A stretch of 64,000 bases of DNA, taken from positions 4,178 to 68,177 of the forward strand of contig DASZNC010000159.1 of the NCBI GenBank assembly GCA_035551615.1. Reading direction: 5' to 3'. The stretch is from JAKCDU01 sp035551615. Lineage in GTDB: Bacteria > Actinomycetota > Acidimicrobiia > Acidimicrobiales > Palsa-688. Each line of letters begins with the position of its first letter. The first letter of the stretch is position 1. Under the pieces are notes generated by a model. The model did no database searches and was not told the DNA's origin. It saw only the letters and a list, made by a program, of their open reading frames with translations. Shown here one piece after another: positions 33,328-41,602 of the stretch. Made by a program: the position numbers and the translations under genes.

Positions 33328-33341
33328 CAGAACGCGTTCTA
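33328..33341. promoter_or_regulatory. KstR-like operator before the acyl-CoA dehydrogenase genes
   Basis: Contains the perfect palindrome AGAACGCGTTCT (33329-33340). Over 14 bases it fits the KstR consensus TnnAACnnGTTnnA at all but the first position (CAGAACGCGTTCTA; one end is C instead of T). KstR represses mycobacterial cholesterol genes. The site lies between the SDR stop and the GTG of the dehydrogenase pair. A KstR-like TetR gene is encoded at 39335, so both parts of a control circuit are present. Binding is inferred. Confidence 0.6.
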
Positions 33342-33362
33342 GTTTTTCCCAGCCGGCTGTAT

Positions 33363-34112
33363 CTAGAGGGTCATACCGCCGTCCATGAGGACGACGGAGC
33401 CGGTCATGTAGTGGGCCTCGTCGGAGCCGACGTAGGCGTACAACGAGGCCAGGTCGGCCGGCTTGCAGAAGCCCATGGGTGACATGTACCTGGTGATCCG
33501 GTCGAAACTGCCGCCCTCGGGCAATTGCGAGAAGTCCTGGATGATCGGTGTCTCCACCCCACCGGGGGCGATGGCGTTGACCCGCAGCTTGCGGTCCCAG
33601 TACTCGAGGGCGAGAGCCTTCGTGAGCATCACCACGCCACCCTTGGAGGCGCAGTACGCAGCCTGCCAGGGCTGGGCGAACATGCCCGACGTCGACGCCG
33701 TGTTGAGGATCACGCCGCCCCGGTCGAGCATGTGGGGCAGCACGGCCTGGGCCACGAACCAGGTGCCGGTGAGGTTGACGTCGATGATGCGCTGCCACTG
33801 TTCGGGAGTCATCTCTGTGCTGTTGAAGTAACGCCCGATGCCGGCGATGTTGCACAGCACGTCGGTCGGGCCGTACTGGTCGACGGCATCGGCGACCGCT
33901 GACCGCACCTGCTCGACGTCGGCCACGTTGCACTCGAGGGCGGCGGCCGTACCGCCGTCGGCGACTATCGCCTCCACCACCGTGGACAGTGACGGGGAGA
34001 CGTCGAGGCAGGCGACCTTTCCGCCCTCCGCAGCCAGTCGTTCTGCGGTGGCCCGGCCGATGCCCGAGGCGGCGCCGGTGACGATGATCGACTTGCCGGT
34101 GAACCGATTCAT
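33363..34112 (-). CDS. Short-chain dehydrogenase (classical SDR)
   Basis: 249 residues from ATG 34112, overlapping the P450 stop (ATGA). Classical SDR: VTGAASGIGRATAERLAAEG (cofactor), CNIAGIGRYF (NAG-like), LNTASTSGMFAQPWQAAYCA with the Ser and the YCASK catalytic Tyr/Lys. Asp after the second strand (CLDVS) favours NAD over NADP. In the steroid operon it is a candidate hydroxysteroid or hydroxyacyl-CoA dehydrogenase, for example 17-beta type. It is the last gene of the minus-strand unit that starts at 39186. Confidence 0.85.
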   Translation of the reverse strand: MNRFTGKSIIVTGAASGIGRATAERLAAEGGKVACLDVSPSLSTVVEAIVADGGTAAALECNVADVEQVRSAVADAVDQYGPTDVLCNIAGIGRYFNSTEMTPEQWQRIIDVNLTGTWFVAQAVLPHMLDRGGVILNTASTSGMFAQPWQAAYCASKGGVVMLTKALALEYWDRKLRVNAIAPGGVETPIIQDFSQLPEGGSFDRITRYMSPMGFCKPADLASLYAYVGSDEAHYMTGSVVLMDGGMTL

Positions 34113-35311
34113 CGGTAGCTCACCGGCAGTTCCTTGATGCCGTTGATCCAACCCGAACGCAACCGGCGGGCCGGGCCATCCTGGCGGATGTCGGGAAGGT
34201 GTTCGGCAATGGCGTTGAACATCAGGTTGATCTCCATCCTGGCCAGGTTGGCGCCCAGGCAGTAGTGCGGGCCGCCGCCGCCGAAACCCAGATGCGGGTT
34301 GGGATCGCGCCCGATGTCGAACCGGTACGGGTCGTCGAAGGCCTCCGGATCGAAGTTGGCGGCGCTGTAGCAGAGGCCGACCCGCTGGCCCTCGGCGATG
34401 TCCACTCCCCCGATCGAGGTGTTCTCCAGAGCGGTGCGCTGGAAGATGGTCACCGGGGTGGCCCACCGTACGACCTCGTCGGCCGTGGTGGTCGGGCGTT
34501 CGGCCCGGTAGCGCTCCCACTGGTCGGGGAACTGGAAGAACCCCATCATCCCGTGGGTAATGGCGTTCCTCGTCGTCTCGTTGCCGGCTACGGAGAGCAG
34601 CAGCACGAAGAAGGCGAACTCATCGGTCGTCAGACCCCGGTCGTCGACGTCGGCGGTCACCAACTTGGTCACGATGTCGTCACCCGGATTCTCGGCCCGG
34701 TCGGAGCCGAGCGCCATGGCGTAGTTGATCAGCTCGGCCGACGCAATGGCCGGGTCGATCTCGTACTCGGGATCGTCGTAGGCGATCATCTGGTTCGACC
34801 AGTCGAAGATCTTCTTGCGGTCCTCCTGGGGCACACCGATGAGCTCGGCTATCGCCTGCAGGGGGAGCTCGCAGGCCACATCGACGACGAAGTCGCCGCC
34901 GCCGGACTCGGCCGCCGCCGACGCGATCCGACCGGCCCGGTCGGCCAGGGCCTCTTCGATCATCCGGATGGCCCGGGGCGTGAACCCGCGGTTGACGATG
35001 CGCCGCAACTTGGTGTGATCGGGCGGATCGACGTTGATCATCATCACCCGCTGCATCTCGATGTCGGCACGGGTCATACCGGGGGCGAAACGGACGATGG
35101 CACCGTTCTCCCAGCTGGAGAATATCTCCGGTTTCAACGACGCCTCCCTGACGTCGGCGTGGCGGGTCAGCAACCACAGACCACCGTCGTCGAACCCGTA
35201 TCCCGGGGGTTGCTCGTTCCACCAGACCGGCGTCGTCGCCCGTAGCTCGTCCAGCTCCTCGAGGGGAACTCCGGCCTGGATCAGGTCCGGATCGGTGTAG
35301 TCGGTGGTCAT
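34109..35311 (-). CDS. Cytochrome P450, CYP125/CYP142-like
   Basis: 400 residues from ATG 35311, overlapping the enoyl-CoA hydratase stop. The I-helix reads LLSVAGNETTRN, the variant AGNETT typical of actinobacterial sterol P450s (CYP124/125/142). The K-helix is DEVVRW. The heme loop LGFGGGGPHYCLGANLARME has the thiolate Cys. INVDPPDHTKLRRIVNRGFTP is also characteristic. CYP125 oxidises the terminal side-chain carbon of cholesterol and cholestenone to start side-chain degradation; by context this enzyme probably does the same on a steroid. The electron donors are not encoded nearby. Confidence 0.9.
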   Translation of the reverse strand: MTTDYTDPDLIQAGVPLEELDELRATTPVWWNEQPPGYGFDDGGLWLLTRHADVREASLKPEIFSSWENGAIVRFAPGMTRADIEMQRVMMINVDPPDHTKLRRIVNRGFTPRAIRMIEEALADRAGRIASAAAESGGGDFVVDVACELPLQAIAELIGVPQEDRKKIFDWSNQMIAYDDPEYEIDPAIASAELINYAMALGSDRAENPGDDIVTKLVTADVDDRGLTTDEFAFFVLLLSVAGNETTRNAITHGMMGFFQFPDQWERYRAERPTTTADEVVRWATPVTIFQRTALENTSIGGVDIAEGQRVGLCYSAANFDPEAFDDPYRFDIGRDPNPHLGFGGGGPHYCLGANLARMEINLMFNAIAEHLPDIRQDGPARRLRSGWINGIKELPVSYR

Positions 35312-36108
35312 CGCCGCTTGAACTCCGGGACCCGCTTCTCGGAGAAGGCTTTGGGGCCCTCCTTGGCGTCCTCGCTGGCGAACACCGCTTGACCCCGGGG
35401 CCATTCCTCGGCGAAGGCCTCGGCTTCGGTCTTGCCCTCGGCGCCGCGCAGGGTCTCGAGCACCGCCTCGACGGCCAACGGACCGTTGAGGCCGATCTGG
35501 GCGGCGATCTCCTTGGCCTTGTCGAGCGCCTGGCCGTCGGGGACGACATGGCCGACCAGACCCAGATCCTTGGCCTCGGCGGCGGTGATGTGCTTGCCGG
35601 TCAGGAGGATCTCGGCGGCTGCGGTGTACGGGATCTGCCGGGGCAGGCGGACGGCCGACCCGGCCATCGGGTACAGCGACCAGCGCACCTCCGACACACC
35701 GAACCGGGCGCTCTCGCCCGCCACCCGGATGTCGGTACCAAGCAGGATCTCGGTTCCGCCGGCGATGGCAACGCCCTCGACGGCGGCGATGATCGGCTTC
35801 ATCGGCCGGTTGATCTTGAGGAAGCCCTTCCACGGGGTATCCGGATCGGCCTGCATCTTCTCGGCCGCATCCGGCCGTGAATCCTCCTCGTCGGCCAATC
35901 CGGCCATGGCCTTCAGGTCGGCGCCGGAAGAGAAATTCCCACCTGCCCCGGTGAGGATGATGCAGCGAATGTCGTCATCGGCCGCCGCCTCGGCGTAGGC
36001 CTCGACGAGGGTGACGAGCATCGTGCCGGTGAAGGCGTTCATACGCTTCGGCCGGTTGAGCGTCAGCACCATGGTGTGGGCGTCGCGCTCGACGATTATC
36101 TGGGGCAT
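35308..36108 (-). CDS. Enoyl-CoA hydratase/isomerase family (EchA19-like)
   Basis: 266 residues. Crotonase fold: LNRPKRMNAFTGTML, LTGAGGNFSSGADLKAMAGL (first oxyanion loop) and AAVEGVAIAGGTEILLGTDI (second). The active-site Glu is expected in FGVSEVRWSLYPMAGSAVRL; one Glu is present there. A long insertion (ADEEDSRPDAAEKMQADPD) follows the first loop, as in EchA19-type steroid hydratases of mycobacteria. It should hydrate the enoyl-CoA made by an acyl-CoA dehydrogenase in side-chain beta-oxidation. It shares ATGA with the P450. Confidence 0.85.
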   Translation of the reverse strand: MPQIIVERDAHTMVLTLNRPKRMNAFTGTMLVTLVEAYAEAAADDDIRCIILTGAGGNFSSGADLKAMAGLADEEDSRPDAAEKMQADPDTPWKGFLKINRPMKPIIAAVEGVAIAGGTEILLGTDIRVAGESARFGVSEVRWSLYPMAGSAVRLPRQIPYTAAAEILLTGKHITAAEAKDLGLVGHVVPDGQALDKAKEIAAQIGLNGPLAVEAVLETLRGAEGKTEAEAFAEEWPRGQAVFASEDAKEGPKAFSEKRVPEFKRR

Positions 36109-36136
36109 TTGGTCCTTTCCTTTGCGGGCGTCGCAC

Positions 36137-36586
36137 TCACGACGGCGGCAGCAGGTCGCCGCCGCTCTTGAGCATGGTCATGAAATTTCGCTCCTCGGAC
36201 AACCGGGAGATACGCCAGCCGTCGGCGGTGCGGGTGAACTCGTGGTGGTACCAGAGCGAGCACAGCATCACCTGCGCGTCCTTGCCCTCGCCGAGGAGCA
36301 TCGGGTTGTGGCAGGGGGTGGCCGTCGTGGCCCGGTCGCCGTCGATCTTGATCTCGGGCAGCCCGAGCATGTGCTGGGTCTTGGCGAAGAACGTCATGGT
36401 CGACGCCAGGTACCGCTTGGTCGATTCGAGATCACCGGATTCCCCGCCGAACGCGCTGTAGTCGATGTGGGCGTCGGCTGTGAACAGGGAGTCGAACTCG
36501 TTCCACCGGCGCTGGTCGAGCGCACGCGTGTACCCGACGATCAGATCGGTGATCTGGGCCCGGTCGGAGACCTCCTGAATGTCCAT
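36137..36586 (-). CDS. SnoaL-like (NTF2-fold) protein
   Basis: 149 residues. Cone-shaped alpha+beta barrel of the SnoaL/ketosteroid-isomerase-like superfamily: DRAQITDLIVGYTRALDQRR at the N-terminus, FTADAHIDYSAFGG, and a final strand run SLWYHHEFTRTADGWRISRL. An Asp after the first helix and a His in HNPMLLG are candidate catalytic residues. Such proteins are frequent in steroid clusters, where they may act as isomerases, hydratases or hydroxylases on CoA esters. Its stop-to-start junctions with neighbours are tight: the fadD stop directly precedes its ATG. Confidence 0.75.
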   Translation of the reverse strand: MDIQEVSDRAQITDLIVGYTRALDQRRWNEFDSLFTADAHIDYSAFGGESGDLESTKRYLASTMTFFAKTQHMLGLPEIKIDGDRATTATPCHNPMLLGEGKDAQVMLCSLWYHHEFTRTADGWRISRLSEERNFMTMLKSGGDLLPPS

Positions 36587-38305
36587 CTACTCCTCCTGGA
36601 TTCCCGCGAGATTGGCACCTGGATCGCGTAGGAGGTGCTTCATCACCTTCCCGGCCGCGTTGTGGGGCAGGGATTCGACGACCTCCATCGCGGCCGGAAC
36701 CTTGAAGCGGGCCAACGCCGCCGCTACCCACTCTTGGAGGGCCTGCAGCTCGAGGGGCGGACCGGGATGCAGTACCACGAATGCCTTGATCTCCTCGCCC
36801 AACACCCGGTCGGGCACGCCGATGACGGCCGCCTCGGCCACTGCCGGATGTTCGATGAGCCGGTTCTCGATCTCGATCGGATAGACGTTCTCGCCCCCCC
36901 TGATGATCAGCTCCGGTCCGCGCCCGTCGAGGTACAGGAGACCGTCGGCGATATGGCCCAGCTCGCCCGTGTGGTACCACCGGTCGGCATCGAGGGAACG
37001 GGCCGTGGCCTCGTCGTTCTCCCAGTACCGGAGCAGGTTGCACGGTCCCCGCAACCAGATTTCTCCGACCGTACCGACGTCGACCATCTCACCGTCCGGA
37101 TCACGTACCGATATGGAGTATCCCGGGCAGGGGGCGCCGACCGCGTCGGGATGCTCCTCGGCCGCCCGACCGTCCTGATGGGTACCGGCTCCGCACGTTT
37201 CCGACATTCCGTAGCCGGTACCCATCCGGTCGAGCTGGGGCAGCTTCTCCTTCACATGCCGCCACAGTTCGGGTTGGAAGGTGGCCCCGCCGCCTCCGAC
37301 CCGCCTGAGGGTGCTGAGATCGAACTCGTCGAAGCGGGGATGGTCGAGCAGGCGCCATAACTGCGTGGGTACGAGCGACCACGCCGAGGCTCCGAATTTC
37401 TGGGTCATCTCGAGTTGGACCTCGGGGTCCCATCGGCCGGGTGGCGGATAGGCCACCGTCTGGCCGATCAACGGTCCGCCCACCAGGGCGATCAGCCCCG
37501 ATATGTGGAACATCGGTGACACTCCGATGTTGCAGTTGGACGTGGGTGCAGGGGCTGAAGTCGCGCTAGAAGCCGGTTCCAGGATCATGCCGACGGCACC
37601 CTGCAGGGCGGCCTGCATCATCATGAAGATCATGGCCCGGTGCGACAGGAGGGCCCCCTTCGAACGGCCGGTGGTGCCGCTCGTGAAGAGGATGACGAAG
37701 GGGTCGTCCTCCGCGATACGGTTCGGCCCCAGCCGCTCGGTGGCGGCCCGGCCCTCGGCCTCGATGGCGTCGAGCTCGTCCTCGAAACAAACGACCGGAA
37801 CGCCGACGTCGACGCCGTCGAGGCGGGCCAGCCGGCGGCGGTCGCCGAGGATCACCCTCGGCTTGGTCAGTTCGATCCCGTGCTGCAGTTCGGGTCCGGT
37901 CCACCAGCCGTTCAGTTCGACCAGGGTGGCGCCCAGGCATATGGCCGCCCACGCGCTCAACGCATGGCCCTCGCAGTTGGCCGCGACCACGGCCACCCGG
38001 TCACCGGGCCCGACCCCGTAACGGTCCCGTAGCGCGCAGGCGACGTCGGTGACGGCGTCAATCAGGTGGCGGTGGGTGAAGGTGCGGTCCGGGAAGATCA
38101 GGAAGGGTTGGTCCCCGAAACGGTCCCCGGCTGTCTCCAGCACCTCTCGCAGGTTGCCGGGCCGGCGGGCGAACACCCGCATCGTCGCGCCCAGCACCTC
38201 CTCGTCGACCATCTCGAAGGGCGCGCCCGGGCCGGTCAGCGCCGCCCGGGCCGCCTCGGGCAGACGCTCGTCCTCGGCCCAGGTCAGCAGGGAGCGATCC
38301 GTCAC
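36587..38305 (-). CDS. Acyl-CoA synthetase (FadD, steroid-type)
   Basis: 572 residues from GTG 38305, overlapping the amidohydrolase stop by GTGA; the longer frame upstream lies inside that gene. Adenylate-forming enzyme: the AMP-binding P-loop FVILFTSGTTGRSKGALLSH, then MGTGYGMSETCGAGTHQ, WYHTGELGHIADGLLYLDGR and ENVYPIEIENRLIEHPAVAE, and the catalytic Lys in PHNAAGKVMKHLL. It activates a carboxylate as the CoA thioester. In mycobacterial clusters the equivalents (FadD17, FadD19, FadD3) act on the steroid side chain or the ring-derived HIP acid. Which substrate applies here cannot be told. Confidence 0.88.
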   Translation of the reverse strand: MTDRSLLTWAEDERLPEAARAALTGPGAPFEMVDEEVLGATMRVFARRPGNLREVLETAGDRFGDQPFLIFPDRTFTHRHLIDAVTDVACALRDRYGVGPGDRVAVVAANCEGHALSAWAAICLGATLVELNGWWTGPELQHGIELTKPRVILGDRRRLARLDGVDVGVPVVCFEDELDAIEAEGRAATERLGPNRIAEDDPFVILFTSGTTGRSKGALLSHRAMIFMMMQAALQGAVGMILEPASSATSAPAPTSNCNIGVSPMFHISGLIALVGGPLIGQTVAYPPPGRWDPEVQLEMTQKFGASAWSLVPTQLWRLLDHPRFDEFDLSTLRRVGGGGATFQPELWRHVKEKLPQLDRMGTGYGMSETCGAGTHQDGRAAEEHPDAVGAPCPGYSISVRDPDGEMVDVGTVGEIWLRGPCNLLRYWENDEATARSLDADRWYHTGELGHIADGLLYLDGRGPELIIRGGENVYPIEIENRLIEHPAVAEAAVIGVPDRVLGEEIKAFVVLHPGPPLELQALQEWVAAALARFKVPAAMEVVESLPHNAAGKVMKHLLRDPGANLAGIQEE

Positions 38306-39186
38306 GCCGGGACGGCCTCCGGCAGGCCGAGGATGCGGGCGGCGTTGCCGTAGAGGAACTTCGGCCACACCTCGTCACGGAACGGCACGTTTCTCATGTC
38401 CGACATGATGCGCTCCAGACTGAGGCCCATGGGGTAGTAGCCGGCGTACAAGATCTTGTCGCTGCCCCGAGTATTGGCATAATCAATGACAGCTTTCGGG
38501 TAGTACTTGGGAGCGAACGCCGAGGTGCAGTAGTGCAAGCCGGGCCACTTCAGCATCAGTTTCACCGCCAGCTGCTCCCATGGTTCGCAACCGTGCATGG
38601 TCACGAACGTGAGCTCGGGAAAGTCGTACATGACCTCGTCGATAAGCTCGACGTGCTGACACAGTCCCTTCAAGCGGGGACCGGGAATGCCGGCATTGAC
38701 CCACACCGACAGACCCAGCTCGATGGCCTTGGCGTAGATCGGATACATCTTCTTGTCGTTGATCGGGACCTGGGGGAAGGTGCCGGCCGGGAAGACCGAT
38801 ACCCCCCGGGTGGCGAACTCGTCGTGGTCGCGGACGATCTGGCGTAGGGCCTTCATGCCGTCGTTGGGGTCGATGGAGGTGCGTCCGACGAATCGATCGG
38901 GATGCTCCTTCAGGGCCCGGTCGTGGACGCCGTCCCGAGCGGTCCCGACCATCCCGACGCGGATGTTGTACCGGTCCATCTGGGCGAGGGTCGACGCCAC
39001 CGGGTCGGTGACGCCGTCGTCGCCTTCAGGGACGTCTTTGAACATGTACTCGGCCGGGAACCGCATGCCCGACTTCGAGTCCTCGTCCTTGGTCTGGCGG
39101 CGTATGAACCCGTAGGTCGCCTCGAAATCATGTACCGGGAATCCGATCATCGTGTCGATTACCGCCGCCCCCTCAGGCATTCCCAC
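38302..39186 (-). CDS. Amidohydrolase-2 family protein
   Basis: 294 residues, TIM-barrel amidohydrolase of the decarboxylase/ACMSD-like type. A typical metal-binding HxH is not evident at the N-terminus (VIDTMIGFPVHDFEATYGF), so the metal site is reduced. Other landmarks: VGRTSIDPNDGMKALRQIVR, VWVNAGIPGPRLKGLCQHVE, THMHGCEP-like TFVTMHGCEPWEQ, and LYGNAARILGLPEAVPA, the usual end of this family. Amidohydrolase-2 proteins occur often in actinobacterial steroid clusters without known function. First gene of the minus-strand operon that runs to the SDR at 33363, and divergent from the TetR regulator. Confidence 0.75.
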   Translation of the reverse strand: MGMPEGAAVIDTMIGFPVHDFEATYGFIRRQTKDEDSKSGMRFPAEYMFKDVPEGDDGVTDPVASTLAQMDRYNIRVGMVGTARDGVHDRALKEHPDRFVGRTSIDPNDGMKALRQIVRDHDEFATRGVSVFPAGTFPQVPINDKKMYPIYAKAIELGLSVWVNAGIPGPRLKGLCQHVELIDEVMYDFPELTFVTMHGCEPWEQLAVKLMLKWPGLHYCTSAFAPKYYPKAVIDYANTRGSDKILYAGYYPMGLSLERIMSDMRNVPFRDEVWPKFLYGNAARILGLPEAVPA

Positions 39187-39233
39187 TCGAGGTCTCCCCT
39201 CCGTCCGCCCCGCCGGTGGGGGCCATTGCGCGT

Positions 39234-39268
39234 AAGCTAGAATCAGCTTTCAACTATCTACAAGCTAG
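39234..39268. promoter_or_regulatory. AT-rich divergent promoter/operator region with AAGCTAG repeats
   Basis: AAGCTAG occurs at 39234-39240 and 39262-39268 as direct repeats, and AAGCT-AGAATC-AGCTT forms an inverted repeat at the left end. The stretch is AT-rich between the amidohydrolase (minus) and TetR (plus) genes. TAGAAT at 39238-39243 could be a -10 box. It is a likely control region for both operons. It does not match the AACnnGTT operator found at 33328. Confidence 0.4.
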
Positions 39269-39334
39269 GAGATGGGATCGGGCCGCGCCCAAGCGAGGGT
39301 CCCACTCACCGGAAAGGTATCGAGGAAACACTCC

Positions 39335-39973
39335 GTGCCCAAGCGATCGGCCTCCCGGGTCACGGCGCCTCCCCTTCCCGACAGCCTCACCGCCACCCAG
39401 CGGGAACGGCGCGATCGGATAGTGGAAGCCGGCCTGATGCTGCTCCGCAACCACGAGCACCATCAGATCCAGATGAAGGATGTGGCCGCCGAGGCGGGCG
39501 TGGCCCTGGGCACCGTGTACCGCTACTTCCAGTCGAAGGACCATCTCTTCGCCGAGGTGCTCGCCCACTGGGCGGCCCAGTTGCAGATCAACGTCGAACG
39601 TCGTCCCCTGAAGGGCGCGACCAACGCCGAACGGCTGACCGATGTGCTGCAGCGATCGATGCGGGCCTTTCAGAGCTGGCCCCAGCTGGCCCGCGTCGTC
39701 ATGGCCCTCGAATCGTCCGAGGACCCGTTCACCCGCGAGATATTCGCCCGGAACATGGCCCGCAATACGCAGATATATGTCGAGGCCCTGCAGGGCCTGC
39801 CCGACTCAGTGGCACGCGAGGTGGTGTCGGTAGCCACGTCTGTGTTCGACTTGCAGCTCCGCCAGTGGGTGGTCGGTGCGCAGTCCATCGCCGACGTCTA
39901 CGACCGGATCGCCCGCGCCGTGTGGGTGGTGCTGGAGTATTCCGAGCGCCATCCGGCGTCGTCGGTCGCCTGA
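39335..39973 (+). CDS. TetR-family regulator, KstR-like
   Basis: 212 residues from GTG 39335 (GAGGA nine bases before); an upstream start at 39272 would add an atypical basic leader. The DNA-binding head reads LTATQRERRDRIVEAGLMLL, IQMKDVAAEAGVALGTVYRY and FQSKDHLFAEVLAHW. The lead QRERRDRI and the GTVYRYF recognition helix are closest to KstR, the cholesterol repressor of mycobacteria, rather than to KstR2. The C-terminal ligand domain is helical and should bind a steroid CoA thioester. It is divergent from the amidohydrolase-fadD-P450 operon and directly upstream of the ring-degradation operon, so it is the natural regulator of both. Confidence 0.8.
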   Translation: MPKRSASRVTAPPLPDSLTATQRERRDRIVEAGLMLLRNHEHHQIQMKDVAAEAGVALGTVYRYFQSKDHLFAEVLAHWAAQLQINVERRPLKGATNAERLTDVLQRSMRAFQSWPQLARVVMALESSEDPFTREIFARNMARNTQIYVEALQGLPDSVAREVVSVATSVFDLQLRQWVVGAQSIADVYDRIARAVWVVLEYSERHPASSVA

Positions 39974-40016
39974 CAGTCTGCAGTTTTCGGTCAAAGGAAA
40001 GGACTTACCTAGGTCA

Positions 40017-40778
40017 GTGCCGGTTATTTCCGACATACGTGACGGCGGCATCGCCGAGGTCGTGATGGACTGTCCGCCCGTCAACGCCCTCCGGGTCGCC
40101 GATTGGTTCGCCGTCGCCGACCAGGTGACCGCCCTCGGCCGCGACCCCGATGTCCGGGTGGTGATCCTCCGGGCCGAGGGTCGGGGCTTCAACGCCGGGG
40201 TGGACATCAAGGAGATGCAGGAGACGGACGGCTTCGGCGCACTGATCGGCGCCAACCGTGGCTGCTTCGCCGCCTTCGCTGCGGTCTACGAGTGCGCCGT
40301 ACCGGTCATCGCCGCCGTCCATGGCTTCTGCGTGGGCGGTGGCGTCGGTCTGGTCGGCAACGCCGACATCGTGGTCGCCGCCGACGACGCCTTCTTCGGG
40401 TTACCTGAGGTCGACCGCGGCGCCCTCGGCGCCGCCACCCACCTGTCCCGACTGGTCCCGCAGCACAAGATGCGGGCTATGGTCTACACCTCGGCCACCG
40501 CCACGGCGGCGGAGCTGCATGACTTCGGGTCGGTGCTGTCGGTCGTGCCGGGTGACGGCCTGGTCGCCGAGGCCCGGAGGGTCGCCGGGCAGATCGCAGC
40601 CAAGTCCCCGACCGTCATCCGGGCGGCCAAGGAATCGCTCAACGGCATCGACCCCTGGGATGTCAAGCGGTCCTACCGGTACGAGCAGGGGTTCACCTTC
40701 GAGCTCAACCTGTCCGGAGTGGCCGACGAGCACCGGGACGCCTTTGTCGCCAAGCGGGATACGGACACCTCGAAATGA
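40017..40778 (+). CDS. echA20: Steroid ring D hydrolase EchA20
   Basis: 253 residues from GTG 40017. Crotonase-family protein with a very strong match to mycobacterial EchA20 throughout: VILRAEGRGFNAGVDIKEMQ, GANRGCFAAFAAVYECAVPV, AAVHGFCVGGGVGLVGNADI, VDRGALGAATHLSRLVPQHK and the end QGFTFELNLSGVADEHRDAF. Known EchA20 opens ring D of HIEC-CoA, the bicyclic CoA ester left after rings A and B are removed, to give COCHEA-CoA. It overlaps ipdA by ATGA, and the order echA20-ipdA-ipdB is the same as in Mycobacterium. Confidence 0.92.
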   Translation: MPVISDIRDGGIAEVVMDCPPVNALRVADWFAVADQVTALGRDPDVRVVILRAEGRGFNAGVDIKEMQETDGFGALIGANRGCFAAFAAVYECAVPVIAAVHGFCVGGGVGLVGNADIVVAADDAFFGLPEVDRGALGAATHLSRLVPQHKMRAMVYTSATATAAELHDFGSVLSVVPGDGLVAEARRVAGQIAAKSPTVIRAAKESLNGIDPWDVKRSYRYEQGFTFELNLSGVADEHRDAFVAKRDTDTSK

Positions 40779-41602
40779 CCACCTCGAAACTGACGACGAT
40801 CGACCAGGTCGTCGGGTCGCTGGCCGACGGCATGACCATCGGCATCGGCGGCTGGGGCTCCCGGCGCAAGCCGATGGCCATCGTCAGGGCCATAGCTGCG
40901 TCATCGCTCTCCGACCTCACCGTGGTCAGCTTCGCCGGGCCCGACCTGGGGCTCCTGTGCGCCGCCGGCAAGGTGAAGCAGGCGGTGTACCCGTTCGCCT
41001 CCCTGGACTCGATCCCGCTGGAGCCGCATTTCCGGGCCGCCCGCCAGGCCGGCCTGGTCGAGGACGTACCGTTCGACGAGGGCATGTTCCTGCTCGCCCT
41101 GCAGGCGGCCGCCTGGCGGGTCCCGTTCCTGCCCACCCGGGTGGGGCTGGGCAGCGACCTGACCACCCTCAACCCGATGCTGGCGACGGTGACGTCACCA
41201 TTCGATGATCGGTCCGAGTTGGTCGCCGTACCCGCCTTCCGCTTCGACGCGGTGATCTGCCACCTCAACCGGTCCGACGATCGGGGCAACGCCACCTTCC
41301 TCGGACCCGACCTCTACTTCGACGACCTGTTCCTGCGGGCGGCCCCGAGCCGCCGGTACATCTCGGTCGAGAAGGTGGTGCCCACCCGGGATCTGCTCGA
41401 GGAGGCCGGCACCGAACTTCGCCTCCGAGTGGCTCGCATGATGGTCGACGGCGTCATCGAGGCGCCCGGTGGAGCCTGGTTCACCTCCTGCGTCCCCGAC
41501 TACGAACGGGACGAGGCCCTGCAGAGGGAGTACGTGGGCGCGGCCAAATCCCCCGATGCATGGGCCTCCTTCGCCGCCACTCACCTGGAGGCGGCCCGAT
41601 GA
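40775..41602 (+). CDS. ipdA: IpdA, alpha subunit of COCHEA-CoA hydrolase
   Basis: 275 residues, class I CoA-transferase fold. MTIGIGGWGSRRKPMAIVRA, GPDLGLLCAAGKVKQAVYPF, DEGMFLLALQAAAWRVPFLP and RMMVDGVIEAPGGAWFTSC match the IpdA of mycobacteria closely. IpdA and IpdB form a heteromer that, unlike CoA transferases, hydrolytically opens the last steroid ring (ring C) of COCHEA-CoA. Translationally coupled on both sides (ATGA). Family and role are well established in Mycobacterium, and synteny supports transfer of the name. Confidence 0.93.
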   Translation: MTTSKLTTIDQVVGSLADGMTIGIGGWGSRRKPMAIVRAIAASSLSDLTVVSFAGPDLGLLCAAGKVKQAVYPFASLDSIPLEPHFRAARQAGLVEDVPFDEGMFLLALQAAAWRVPFLPTRVGLGSDLTTLNPMLATVTSPFDDRSELVAVPAFRFDAVICHLNRSDDRGNATFLGPDLYFDDLFLRAAPSRRYISVEKVVPTRDLLEEAGTELRLRVARMMVDGVIEAPGGAWFTSCVPDYERDEALQREYVGAAKSPDAWASFAATHLEAAR

